Positions 45,424 through 53,748 of a stretch of DNA of 64,000 bases are shown piece by piece. The first letter of the stretch is position 1, and every line of letters starts with the position of its first letter. This stretch comes from Planctomycetota bacterium (GTDB taxonomy: Bacteria > Planctomycetota > UBA1135 > UBA2386). Where the stretch lies: contig JAEUHQ010000082.1 of the NCBI GenBank assembly GCA_016794565.1, positions 1 to 64,000 of the forward strand, given 5' to 3'. A model generated the notes under the pieces. It ran no database searches, had not been told where the DNA came from, and worked only from the letters and a program-made list of their open reading frames with translations. The position numbers were made by a program, and so were the translations under genes.

Positions 45424-45831
45424 ATGGTCAAGATCCAGGCGAAGTACGAAGGCGATCTCTGCTGCACCGCGATCCACGGCCCCTCGTCCGCCGAACTGCG
45501 GACGGATGCACCGAAGGACAACGAAGGGCTCGGTCGCTACTTCTCTCCCACCGATCTCGTCGCGACCGCCCTCGCGACCTGCGTGCTCACGACGATGGGG
45601 ATCGTCGCGCGGCGACACGGCATCGCCCTCGCTGGCGCCACCGCGCAGGTCGAGAAGCACATGACCGCCGCGCCGCGCCGTATCGGACGGCTGCCGCTTG
45701 TGGTCACCGTCCCCGGCGCGCTGCCGCCGGAGCACAAGAAGCTGCTCGAGGCCGCAGCCCACGGTTGTCCGGTCCACCGCAGCCTGCATGCGGACGTCGA
45801 AGCGCCGATCACGTTCGTCTGGCAGAGCTGA
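45424..45831 (+). CDS. OsmC family peroxidase-like protein
   Basis: 135 residues, normal for the family. Two redox cysteines are in the expected places: C53 in ATALATCVLTT and C115 in HGCPVHRSL. The N-terminus shows GRYFSPTDLVATALATC, the conserved helix of OsmC/Ohr proteins. These enzymes reduce organic hydroperoxides with a thiol donor in the cytoplasm. It closes a run of plus-strand genes. Confidence 0.93.
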   Translation: MVKIQAKYEGDLCCTAIHGPSSAELRTDAPKDNEGLGRYFSPTDLVATALATCVLTTMGIVARRHGIALAGATAQVEKHMTAAPRRIGRLPLVVTVPGALPPEHKKLLEAAAHGCPVHRSLHADVEAPITFVWQS

Positions 45832-45902
45832 ACGCCGGCGCCGGTCCCGATGGCACGGCCGGCGCCGTTCGAGGTCGACGCGAGCCCGGGATTGGAGCTG
45901 GT

Positions 45903-45928
45903 CGATCCCCGGCACCCGGCACTAGCAT
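45903..45928 (+). promoter_or_regulatory. Promoter-like element before endonuclease I, duplicate of 11.5 kb
   Basis: Identical to 11523-11548 at 24 of 26 positions, including the tandem CGGCAC and CACTAGCAT. The -10 box TAGCAT (45923-45928) ends 9 nt before ATG 45938, so the mRNA would have a leader of only a few bases. Confidence 0.5.
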
Positions 45929-45937
45929 CGCCGCGCC

Positions 45938-47293
45938 ATGCGTCTCGCTCTCCTCGCCACCCTGGCCGTCCCGGCGCTCCTGCCGTGCCAGGGTCCGCCC
46001 GGCTACTACGCGTCGGTGAACGCCACCAACCCGACGTCGCTGCGGGCGACGCTGCACGCGGTCATCGACGACCACACGAAGATCACCTACACGGGGAGCG
46101 GCACGGACACGTGGACGGTGCTCGAACTCGCGGACCAGAATCCCGCGAACTCCTCGCAAATCCTCGATCTCTACAAGAACACCGGGTTCGCGAAGCAGGG
46201 CGGCGGCAACTCGTTCTACAACCGCGAGCACTCGTGGCCGAACTCGTACGGGTTCCCGAACGACGGTGCGGCCAACTACCCGTACACGGACTGCCATCAT
46301 CTGTTCCTCTGCGACATCGCCTACAACGCCGACCGCGCGAACCTTCCGTTCAAGAACGGCACGGCGTCGTGGACGGAGCGCACGACCGCGGTGAACGGCG
46401 GCCAGGGCGGCGGCAGCGGAACGTTCCCCGGCAACTCGAACTGGTTCAGCACGTCGTCCGACGGCTGGCAGACCTGGTCGGGCCGCAAGGGCGATGTCGC
46501 GCGCGCGATGTTCTACATGGACATCCGGTACGAGGGCGGCACGCACGGCATCACGGGTGCGGCGGAGCCCGACCTCCGGCTCACCGACAACGCGAGTCTC
46601 ATCCAGACGACGGGCGGCAACGCCTCGATTGCCTACATGGGGCTCCTCGCGACGCTCGTGCAATGGCACCAGCAGGATCCGGTCGACGCGAAGGAGATCG
46701 CGCGCAACGACGTGATCTACGGCTTCCAGGGCAACCGCAACCCGTTCATCGACCATCCCGAGTGGGTCGCGTGCCTGTACTCGAACCAGTGCGTCCGCGT
46801 GCGCGAACCCGAGGTCTGGATCAACGAGCTGCACTACGACAACACGGGCACCGACGTCGGTGAGTTCGTGGAGATCGCGGGCCCTGCCGGCGAACGACTC
46901 AACGACTGGATGCTGGTCGCGTACGACGGCACGACGGGGCTCTGGTACGCGATGGTCCGGCTCGGCGGCACGATCCCGAACCAGCAGGCGGGCTACGGCA
47001 CGTTGTCGTTCTCGTTCGCCAACTTGCAGAACGGTCCCGCCGACGCACTGGCCCTGGTGACCCCGTCCGGCGCCGTCATGCAATTCCTGAGCTGGGAAGG
47101 CGGCACGACCGCATCCGGCGGCGCGGCGAACGGCAAGTCGTCGCTCGACATCGGCGTCAGCGAAGCTGGCACCGAGCCGGTCGGCCGCTCGCTGCAGCTC
47201 GGCGGCTCCGGGAACAGCTACGGCCAGTTCAACTGGCAGAACCCGCTCGTCGCGACTCCTGGCGCGATCAACGCGAACCAGACATTCCTGTAG
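45938..47293 (+). CDS. Secreted endonuclease I family nuclease with a lamin-tail domain
   Basis: 451 residues, signal peptide ending in LLPCQ. The nuclease domain (about 20-285) has the endonuclease I hallmarks YNREHSWPNSYG and YTDCHHLFLCD with the metal-binding histidines and RNPFIDHPEWVA. The C-terminal 150 residues (from PEVWINELHYDNTGTD) form a lamin-tail-like domain, common in exported nucleases. It should degrade extracellular DNA or RNA for nutrients. It has its own promoter-like element and converges on the SGNH hydrolase gene. Confidence 0.92.
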   Translation: MRLALLATLAVPALLPCQGPPGYYASVNATNPTSLRATLHAVIDDHTKITYTGSGTDTWTVLELADQNPANSSQILDLYKNTGFAKQGGGNSFYNREHSWPNSYGFPNDGAANYPYTDCHHLFLCDIAYNADRANLPFKNGTASWTERTTAVNGGQGGGSGTFPGNSNWFSTSSDGWQTWSGRKGDVARAMFYMDIRYEGGTHGITGAAEPDLRLTDNASLIQTTGGNASIAYMGLLATLVQWHQQDPVDAKEIARNDVIYGFQGNRNPFIDHPEWVACLYSNQCVRVREPEVWINELHYDNTGTDVGEFVEIAGPAGERLNDWMLVAYDGTTGLWYAMVRLGGTIPNQQAGYGTLSFSFANLQNGPADALALVTPSGAVMQFLSWEGGTTASGGAANGKSSLDIGVSEAGTEPVGRSLQLGGSGNSYGQFNWQNPLVATPGAINANQTFL

Positions 47294-47312
47294 TCGCGGC
47301 GGCCGCGGCTCG

Positions 47313-48275
47313 TCACTCGACGAGCGCGTGCACCATGGGCAGCAGCTTCGCCGCGATCTCGGCGTGCCCTGCCGCACCGGGATGGAAGTCGTTCTTCGCG
47401 ACCTGATGCGAGTGCACCCACTCCCGTGTGAGGGCCAGGTCGAGCAACGGCACACCGACCTTCGCCATGTGCTCCACCACGGCCAGCGGGAAGCGACGCT
47501 CGGGGCGCCCTTCTTCCTGCACGCGCTCGAACGCGTCGATCACGGCGTAGCGAGCGCCCTTCGCCGCGCAGACCTCGCGGCTGCGATCGACAGCGAGGAT
47601 CACGTGTTCGGGCAACAGCGCGGTCCCCGGCTCGTCCCCGGCCTCGCTGGCGATCCGGCCGACGATCGTCTCGATCAGTCGGAGCGCGCGGATGCGGCGC
47701 AGTCCGTCGGTCAGGAACAGCGGAGGCGCCTTCGGATGTGCCTCGATGTCGTTGTTGATGATCGAGTGCAGCACGAGGTCCGGCTCGAACGTGATGCCGG
47801 TCGATTCGAGCCAGAAGAACTCCTCCGCGAGTCCCCATCCCGGTGAGCCGCCGTTGATCACTTCGTAGGTGCGTCCATCGGCACGCGGCGACTTGCGCAG
47901 TTCGTTCTCGAGCAGGCGCGGATACTCCTCGCCCTCGCCGACGCCCCAGCCGAACGGAACGGAGTCGCCGACGATCAGCACGCGGTAGACACCGGCGGGC
48001 TTCGGCGTGACGACGACGCGGTTACGCAGGCGCTGCGCACTCACGCGAACCTCGTGCCCGAGGTAGGAGCTCGTCGTCCCGGCGCGCAGGCGCAACCACC
48101 CCTTCTCGTCGCGCTCGAGCACCTCCTCGGTGAACCGCTCCTTGTCCTCGAGGACCGCGTAGGACCCGGGGTCGACGATCCGCAGAAACAGCTCGAAGCA
48201 GGCGAACGCAGCGAGGCTCGCGATCGCAGCGAGCGCCAGGCGAACCCGAACGCGACGCGGTTTCTTCGCCACCAT
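47313..48275 (-). CDS. SGNH/GDSL-type hydrolase, membrane-anchored
   Basis: 320 residues. One N-terminal helix (about 11-30) anchors or exports it. Block I is VGDSVPFGWG with catalytic S105, block II lies near NGGSPGWG, block III is IINNDIE and block V DFHPGAAGH with the Asp-His pair. Such enzymes hydrolyse or transfer acyl esters, often on exopolysaccharide. ATG 48275 directly touches one end of the inverted repeat at 48276-48441. Confidence 0.85.
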   Translation of the reverse strand: MVAKKPRRVRVRLALAAIASLAAFACFELFLRIVDPGSYAVLEDKERFTEEVLERDEKGWLRLRAGTTSSYLGHEVRVSAQRLRNRVVVTPKPAGVYRVLIVGDSVPFGWGVGEGEEYPRLLENELRKSPRADGRTYEVINGGSPGWGLAEEFFWLESTGITFEPDLVLHSIINNDIEAHPKAPPLFLTDGLRRIRALRLIETIVGRIASEAGDEPGTALLPEHVILAVDRSREVCAAKGARYAVIDAFERVQEEGRPERRFPLAVVEHMAKVGVPLLDLALTREWVHSHQVAKNDFHPGAAGHAEIAAKLLPMVHALVE

Positions 48276-48441
48276 CTAGTGCCGTGAACTGAAAGCGGCC
48301 TTGTGTTCTCGCGAGGTCATCGTCGGTCCTGGCCAGGCGCGACCCCAGAGGCACATCCAGGAGATCTGTCGAGGAGGCGCAACGCAGCCAGGGACGACGA
48401 GGGGCCGCGAAACGCGAGGGACTTCCGGTTCATGGCACTAG
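48276..48441. repeat. 166-bp interval bounded by an inverted repeat
   Basis: CTAGTGCCGTGAAC (48276-48289) is the reverse complement of GTTCATGGCACTAG (48428-48441) at 13 of 14 positions, with weaker matching further inward. The right end supplies the TAG stop of the PhyH-fusion gene and the left end touches the SGNH start codon. No gene lies inside. It may be a small MITE-like insertion or a paired regulatory site. Confidence 0.45.
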
Positions 48442-49802
48442 TGCATCGCCGTGTGCATCTGGTGGATGTAGGTGCAGCCGGGAGCGTGTTCACGACGGCC
48501 GCTGTGCGGTACCCGGTCCATCCATTCGGGATCGACGTCGACGGGGCAGTAGTGGCTCACGAGGCTCCATCGAGTGATGTCGCGCTTCAGGCGCGGCGAT
48601 CCGCCGTGCACGAGGTCCGCATGCCACACGAGCGCGTCGCCCTTCTTCGGGTGGAAGCGCGTCATCGGGCAGCCCGCCTGCTCCGACTTCTCGCACACCC
48701 ACCGCAGGAACGCGCGGTGGTCGTCCCACTCCGGCGGCCGCGCACGGCCGCGATCGCACCAGAGGAACTCCGGGATCTTGTGGCTGCCCTCGTAGTACTG
48801 CAGCTCGCCGGAGCCCGGCGTGATGTCCTCGAGCGCGACCCAGCAACCGACGAACTCCATCGGCGACCGCACGACGACGTAGGCGGTGTCCTGGTGCATC
48901 TCCTGCTCGGTCCCGTAGCGGAACAACAGGCTCTGGAACGGCATCGGAGGACGCTCGAACAGCTGGCCGAGGAAGCGCCGGATCGCCGGCGCGAACTGGA
49001 TGTCTCGCGCGAGCTTCGACGTCGAGTGGTAGTCGAGCACCTTGTGCGGGATGTCCTTGTACTTCGGCAGCATCCGGGGGAATGCGTTGCTGCCGTCGGC
49101 GAGTTCGATCACGAGACCTTCGTTCCCTCGCTGCCAGTCGCTGGCGATCTCGGCGCGGAACGCGTCGATCACCGCGGGATCGACGGCTCTCTCGAGGAGC
49201 ACGTAGCCCTTCTCCATCCAGTGCTCGAAGCGAGCGACGTCCGTGGCGTCGAGGAGTCCGAGTGCGCGCTTGCCGGCGAGCCGGGCGTGCGCATCGTTGA
49301 GGTCGGGCCAGAAGCCACCGAAGCGCGACCGGAACCGCGGGAACGTGTCGAGTCGCTTGAAGAACTTCTCCTTCGCCTCGTGGCACGCGCCCCAGAGCCG
49401 GGCGAATGCGTGCTTCCAAACACCCTCCATCGCAGCGCGTTCGACCTCGTGCACGCCCTCGTGGCGCAACTTGACGATCGTTGCGTTCCCCTCCGCGACG
49501 AGGTCCACCGTGACGGGCGACGTCGCGCTGCCGCTCTTGTCGCTTCGCGTGAAGTCGAAGGCGAGTCGTTTCGCCGGGACGAGTTCGCGCCAGGCGCCCT
49601 TCAGCGTGATTCGGCCACGCTCACCGCCTTCGAACTCGAGTTCGAAGGCCCGGGCATCGACGTGCGCCCGCAGGGCCCGCCGTCCCGGCGCGATCTCGAA
49701 CCAGTACGCGAGCCGCGGTTCCTCGAAGAACGCCGCATAGACATCGTCCGGCGGGACATGCAGAACGCGTTGGAGGGAGAGCGTCGTGGCGGCCTCGGGC
49801 AT
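48438..49802 (-). CDS. SRPBCC (AHSA1-like) / phytanoyl-CoA dioxygenase fusion
   Basis: 454 residues. Residues 5-150 are an SRPBCC-type ligand-binding domain (YAAFFEEPRLAYWFEIAPG, RITLKGAWRELVPAKRLAFD, HEGVHEVERAAMEGVWKHAF). Residues 190-440 are a PhyH-type Fe(II)/2-oxoglutarate oxygenase: FRYGTEQEMHQDTAYVVV with the HxD pair H303 and D305, the distal histidine in ADLVHGGSP (about H399) and R411 for 2-oxoglutarate. It should hydroxylate a hydrophobic or small organic substrate held by the first domain. The start at 49802 is supported by the TAGACT box at 49812-49817. Confidence 0.9.
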   Translation of the reverse strand: MPEAATTLSLQRVLHVPPDDVYAAFFEEPRLAYWFEIAPGRRALRAHVDARAFELEFEGGERGRITLKGAWRELVPAKRLAFDFTRSDKSGSATSPVTVDLVAEGNATIVKLRHEGVHEVERAAMEGVWKHAFARLWGACHEAKEKFFKRLDTFPRFRSRFGGFWPDLNDAHARLAGKRALGLLDATDVARFEHWMEKGYVLLERAVDPAVIDAFRAEIASDWQRGNEGLVIELADGSNAFPRMLPKYKDIPHKVLDYHSTSKLARDIQFAPAIRRFLGQLFERPPMPFQSLLFRYGTEQEMHQDTAYVVVRSPMEFVGCWVALEDITPGSGELQYYEGSHKIPEFLWCDRGRARPPEWDDHRAFLRWVCEKSEQAGCPMTRFHPKKGDALVWHADLVHGGSPRLKRDITRWSLVSHYCPVDVDPEWMDRVPHSGRREHAPGCTYIHQMHTAMH

Positions 49803-49811
49803 GGTCGCGGA

Positions 49812-49817
49812 AGTCTA
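49812..49817 (-). promoter_or_regulatory. Putative -10 box TAGACT before the PhyH-fusion gene
   Basis: Nine nt separate this box (in CTATAGACT) from ATG 49802, so a leaderless mRNA is likely and the gene is probably transcribed apart from the upstream cytochrome gene. Confidence 0.45.
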
Positions 49818-49855
49818 TAGCGACGTCTCTCGCCGGACACGGACGGCAGAGCCGG

Positions 49856-51838
49856 TCACGAGCCCCGCGGCTGCCACGCGTGACAACTGAGACAGTCCTT
49901 GCTCGCGGGCACCGCCTGGAGCGTGCGCGAAGTGCCTTCGCCCGAGATCGTATGCGACGCGTGGAGGTTCCGGTGCGCCGTGACGCGAATCGTGGTGCTC
50001 GCAGGAGTACGCCCCGGCTCGTCGTACGCGTGGCACTTGCGGCAGTCACCGCCCTTGGCATGGAACTGACGCACGTCCGCAACGAGCAGATGACGCTGCT
50101 CGCGACGGACCTCCTTGCCGAAGTCGGCGCCCGCCTTCTCGACGTGGCAGTCGAAACACACGTTGGTCTGCTTCGTGGTCTCGTAGCCGCCGGTGATCTT
50201 CACCTTCTCCGGGTCCTTGTGTCCGTGGCATCGGGCGCACGCGAACGCCGCACCGGCCTCGACGAGCACACTGCCGCGCAGGTTCGTGACACCGGTCGGT
50301 CCCACGTGGCACGTCGCACACGACTGCGACGCGTGCTGGGCATGGGAGAAGACGGGCACCTTCGCGTCCTCCACCGTCGTGAGCACGTCCATCTTCGGAC
50401 TCTGATGGCACGTCGCGGTGCACGAGCCGGCCTCGTTGGCCGCCGTCTGGTGGAACGCGAACACGAACGCCGCGGACGTCGTGTCCGCGACGTGGGCGTG
50501 GCACACCACACAGACCGATGTCGGCGAGGTCGTCGCGATCTCCGGCACATGGCCTTCGTGTGCGAACGGCCGCGCGGCCGCGGCACGCACCAGCCCTTCC
50601 ACCTCGCGACGATGGCAGTCGCTGCAGGAACGGCCGTCGGCCACCGGGTGCAGCGGCACGGCGCCCGCGGTGATGCCGGGATGGGCCGTGGACGCGAACG
50701 CGAATGTCGACGGTTTCGCGGGGCGGCGCACGGTCGTCGTCGCGAGCGCCTTCGCCTCGTCGTCGGTTCCCGGATGCGCATGCGCGTGGCAGTCGTTGCA
50801 CGACCACGAGCCGTGCCGGGGCACACGCCGTTCGGAGTGGCACGTCTTCGTGCAGTCCGCGTACATGCGCCCGACGACAGGGTCCTCCGCGTCGTTGGCG
50901 AGCGGATGGCACTTGCTGCACTGCTCCTGGTGTCCCTTCGTCGCGTGCGAGAACTTCGTCGGCATTCGCTGGACCTCGAGGTCCGCAGCGAGGCGCGTGG
51001 TCACTCCACCCTGATCACCGAAGTGGCACGTCGCACAGGACCTCGCCTGCACCCCCATGCCGGCCACGGCGTTCGGGTCCGCGGTGTGGCAGGTGCGGCA
51101 CGCGCTCCCCTTCGCGTCGGCGCCGAGTTCGGCCGGCGGCACGTGCGATGCGTGGGTGAACACACGCTCCTTGCCGCGCCGGTGCCGATCGAGCAGGCTC
51201 GGGGCGCCGGCGACGTGGCACTCGGCACACGTCGTGGCCCTGTCCCAGATCGCTCGCCACGCCGCGCCGCCGCCGTCCTTGGACACGGCCTGCTGCGCCT
51301 TCGCACCCGGGTCGTCGGCGCCGTGGTGGTGGCAGTCCGCGCACACCGCCAAGGTCGACGGCCGCGCGAACAGCACATCCGGATGTACGAAGTCGCCGCG
51401 CGGCCCCGCGGTCCACGTGTGGCACTCGGTGCACGCACGTTCGCGATGGCCGTCGAGTGCGTGGTCGTACGTCGACACGTGCCCCGCGGCGCGGACTCCG
51501 CCCGCGAACTCGAGGCGCGCCGCGTCGTGTCCGGCCGCCGTCCCGCTGAAATGGCAGCTCGCGCACTGCGCCGTCACCGGAGCGAGCCCCATCGGTTCAC
51601 CGGCGCGGAAGTCGTGGCAGACCTGGCAGTGCCTGGCGAACTGCTCCTTGCGCGGCGTCGCCTGCCAGTCCGGAGCGAGGTGCGAGCCGTGGCGGAAACT
51701 GCCGTCCGCGGCCGAGCGGACCGATGCTGCAGGCGGCTCCACCCACTCACGGGCGCCCATCGACCACGCGGCGACGGCGGGAAGCGCCAGGGCGAACGCC
51801 GCGCCCGCGACCAGCCACTTCGCCAAGGTTCGATGCAT
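49856..51838 (-). CDS. Secreted multihaem c-type cytochrome, 18 haem motifs
   Basis: 660 residues. Signal peptide or anchor MHRTLAKWLVAGAAFALALP. Sixteen CXXCH motifs run from C71 to C649, plus two with a longer spacing, CTKTCH and CTATCH (CX3CH), so up to 18 haems. Many other histidines sit in patterns such as FSHATKGH and FTHASHVP that can provide the second axial ligand. The protein belongs outside the cytoplasm. It could carry electrons over a long distance, like the large cytochromes of metal-respiring bacteria. It is divergent from the porin and decahaem genes, which makes a shared electron conduit plausible. ATG 51838 begins the signal. Confidence 0.92.
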   Translation of the reverse strand: MHRTLAKWLVAGAAFALALPAVAAWSMGAREWVEPPAASVRSAADGSFRHGSHLAPDWQATPRKEQFARHCQVCHDFRAGEPMGLAPVTAQCASCHFSGTAAGHDAARLEFAGGVRAAGHVSTYDHALDGHRERACTECHTWTAGPRGDFVHPDVLFARPSTLAVCADCHHHGADDPGAKAQQAVSKDGGGAAWRAIWDRATTCAECHVAGAPSLLDRHRRGKERVFTHASHVPPAELGADAKGSACRTCHTADPNAVAGMGVQARSCATCHFGDQGGVTTRLAADLEVQRMPTKFSHATKGHQEQCSKCHPLANDAEDPVVGRMYADCTKTCHSERRVPRHGSWSCNDCHAHAHPGTDDEAKALATTTVRRPAKPSTFAFASTAHPGITAGAVPLHPVADGRSCSDCHRREVEGLVRAAAARPFAHEGHVPEIATTSPTSVCVVCHAHVADTTSAAFVFAFHQTAANEAGSCTATCHQSPKMDVLTTVEDAKVPVFSHAQHASQSCATCHVGPTGVTNLRGSVLVEAGAAFACARCHGHKDPEKVKITGGYETTKQTNVCFDCHVEKAGADFGKEVRREQRHLLVADVRQFHAKGGDCRKCHAYDEPGRTPASTTIRVTAHRNLHASHTISGEGTSRTLQAVPASKDCLSCHAWQPRGS

Positions 51839-51882
51839 CGTGGAGAAAGCCCGCGAGCACGCGGCATTCGCGACTACGTCGT

Positions 51883-51910
51883 TTGACTGACGCGGACGGG
51901 GCCCTACTCT
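51883..51910 (+). promoter_or_regulatory. Promoter of the porin-cytochrome operon
   Basis: TTGACT (51883-51888) and TACTCT (51905-51910) are separated by 16 nt, close to the standard housekeeping pattern. It points to the porin gene, with a leader of about 85 nt. Confidence 0.6.
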
Positions 51911-52000
51911 GCCCGCCGCGATCGCGGGGTCAAGAGCTTGCCACTCCCTCGCACGCCCTCGCCAACTCCGACGAGTCGACGCGCGCGACTCGGCTCTCCG

Positions 52001-53722
52001 ATGCTCGACCCTCGAACCGCATCGCGTCGTATCTCCGTCTCCGCTCTGTTGTCGCCGTTCGTCGTGCTCGGCATCGCGACCGCGCAGGAGGGTGGCGCCA
52101 CCGGGCCGCGCACACGCGGGACCACCCCGCCAGCGACCCAGGAGCCGAAGCCGCAGGAGCCGAAGGCAGGACAGCCCGAAGCGCCGAAGGCCGAGCCGAA
52201 GAAGCCGGATGCGGCGCCGCCCGATCGTGCGCGGCAGAGCCCGGAGCCGACGTTCCACTACGAGCCGGTGCACAGCCGCTACCTGCGCCTCGACCCGTTC
52301 GATCGCTACGGGCGCCGCACGCGCTGGAACCCGCTGACCATGTCCGACGGGACCGGCGAGTACCCGATCATCGGGAGCGCCGGCTTGTTCGACGTCTACA
52401 ACACGAACAAGTGGAAGGGCGACCTGCCGATGTGGGGCGAGAACACGTTCGTCGCCGCGGAACTGGTCTCCGCGAACCTGTTCGAGGGCCGCAACAAGGC
52501 CGGCGCCAACGACGAGACCGAGCTGCGCTCGACGGAGTTCCTGTCCATCGAGGCCTTCCACGGCGACACGGTGTTCCGTCCGCCGACCTGGCGCGTCCGC
52601 AGCACGCTCGCATTCGACTTCCGGTACGTCGACAACGCGGTCGTCGACGGTTTCGACCCCGACGCGGCGGTTCAGGAGCTGTTCGGCGAAGCGCTGCTGT
52701 GGGACTGCGATCCCTACCTCGACTTCGGGTCGGTGCGGGTCGGCCGCCAGGCGTTCGCGAGCGACTTCCGCAACTTCATCTTCACCGACCAGAACGACGG
52801 CGTGCAGCTCTTCGGCTCGCTCAACGAGTCGAAGATCGACTTCCAGCTCGCCTTCTTCGACCTCGTCGCGAAGGACCCGATCAGCAACCTGAACCGCGGC
52901 TTCGAAGACCGCGACCAGACCTTCCTCGCGGCGAACGTCTTCTTCGAGGACCTCGTGGCGACGGGCTACAAGGTCGAGTTCACGTTCCAGTGGGCGCACG
53001 ACACCGCGGTCCAGGACGCGACGGTCGACGCCTACTACCTCGGCTTCAATGGCGAGGGCCGGATCGGCGGATTGGAGGTCGCGCACGCCTTCTATTGGAT
53101 GACGGGCACCGACGACCAGAACATCGTCACGGCCGCGGAGACCGACATCAACGCATTCATGGCGGCTCTGGAAGTCGCGATCCCGGACGACTGGCGCCGC
53201 TACGTGTTCAGCGGCCTCTATGCCTCCGGTGACAGCGACGTCAACGACGACAAGGGCGGCGGTTTCGACTCGGTGTTCGACAACCCCAACTTCGCCGGCG
53301 GCGCGTTCGGCTACTTCGACCGACAGGCCATCGCGGCGCAGGGCGTGCCGATCGTCAACACGAACAGCTTCTATCCCAACCTCCGCACCAAGGCGAACGA
53401 CGCGCCGAACTCGGTCAACCCGGGCCTGATCATCCTCCACGGCGGCGTCGAAGCAGACCTGTCGAACTACTGGAGCGTCGCGTTCAACGCCGCGTACCTG
53501 CACTTCGCCGACACCAACGTCCTCGAGGCCGTGTTCGGTCAGTCGGTCAGCAGCAGCTTCGGCATCGACCTCAGCCTGGCCGCCAAGTACCGGCCGCTCG
53601 GTGTGGACAACTGCATCATCACGCCCGGCGTGCAGGTGCTCTTCTCGACCGGCGGCCTCGAAGATCTCACAGGCGATTCGGCCCTGGCCGCCCTGTTCGT
53701 CAACGCCGTCATCGTGCTCTGA
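52001..53722 (+). CDS. Outer-membrane beta-barrel (porin-like) protein
   Basis: 573 residues. Signal peptide ending near GIATAQ (residue 29), then a Pro/Lys/Glu-rich linker of about 45 residues. The remainder alternates polar and hydrophobic residues in barrel strands (WRVRSTLAFDFRYVDNAV, YLDFGSVRVGRQAFA, YKVEFTFQWAHD, SVAFNAAYLHFAD, FGIDLSLAAKYRPLG). The style resembles alginate-export-type or other 16- to 18-stranded barrels; the exact family is not recognised. ATG 52001 gives the signal peptide; an upstream in-frame ATG (51938) is less likely. It is followed after 26 nt by the decahaem cytochrome gene and could form the sheath through which that protein passes electrons. Confidence 0.82.
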   Translation: MLDPRTASRRISVSALLSPFVVLGIATAQEGGATGPRTRGTTPPATQEPKPQEPKAGQPEAPKAEPKKPDAAPPDRARQSPEPTFHYEPVHSRYLRLDPFDRYGRRTRWNPLTMSDGTGEYPIIGSAGLFDVYNTNKWKGDLPMWGENTFVAAELVSANLFEGRNKAGANDETELRSTEFLSIEAFHGDTVFRPPTWRVRSTLAFDFRYVDNAVVDGFDPDAAVQELFGEALLWDCDPYLDFGSVRVGRQAFASDFRNFIFTDQNDGVQLFGSLNESKIDFQLAFFDLVAKDPISNLNRGFEDRDQTFLAANVFFEDLVATGYKVEFTFQWAHDTAVQDATVDAYYLGFNGEGRIGGLEVAHAFYWMTGTDDQNIVTAAETDINAFMAALEVAIPDDWRRYVFSGLYASGDSDVNDDKGGGFDSVFDNPNFAGGAFGYFDRQAIAAQGVPIVNTNSFYPNLRTKANDAPNSVNPGLIILHGGVEADLSNYWSVAFNAAYLHFADTNVLEAVFGQSVSSSFGIDLSLAAKYRPLGVDNCIITPGVQVLFSTGGLEDLTGDSALAALFVNAVIVL

Positions 53723-53748
53723 CCCGCGGTTCCGTCCGGAGACTCCCC

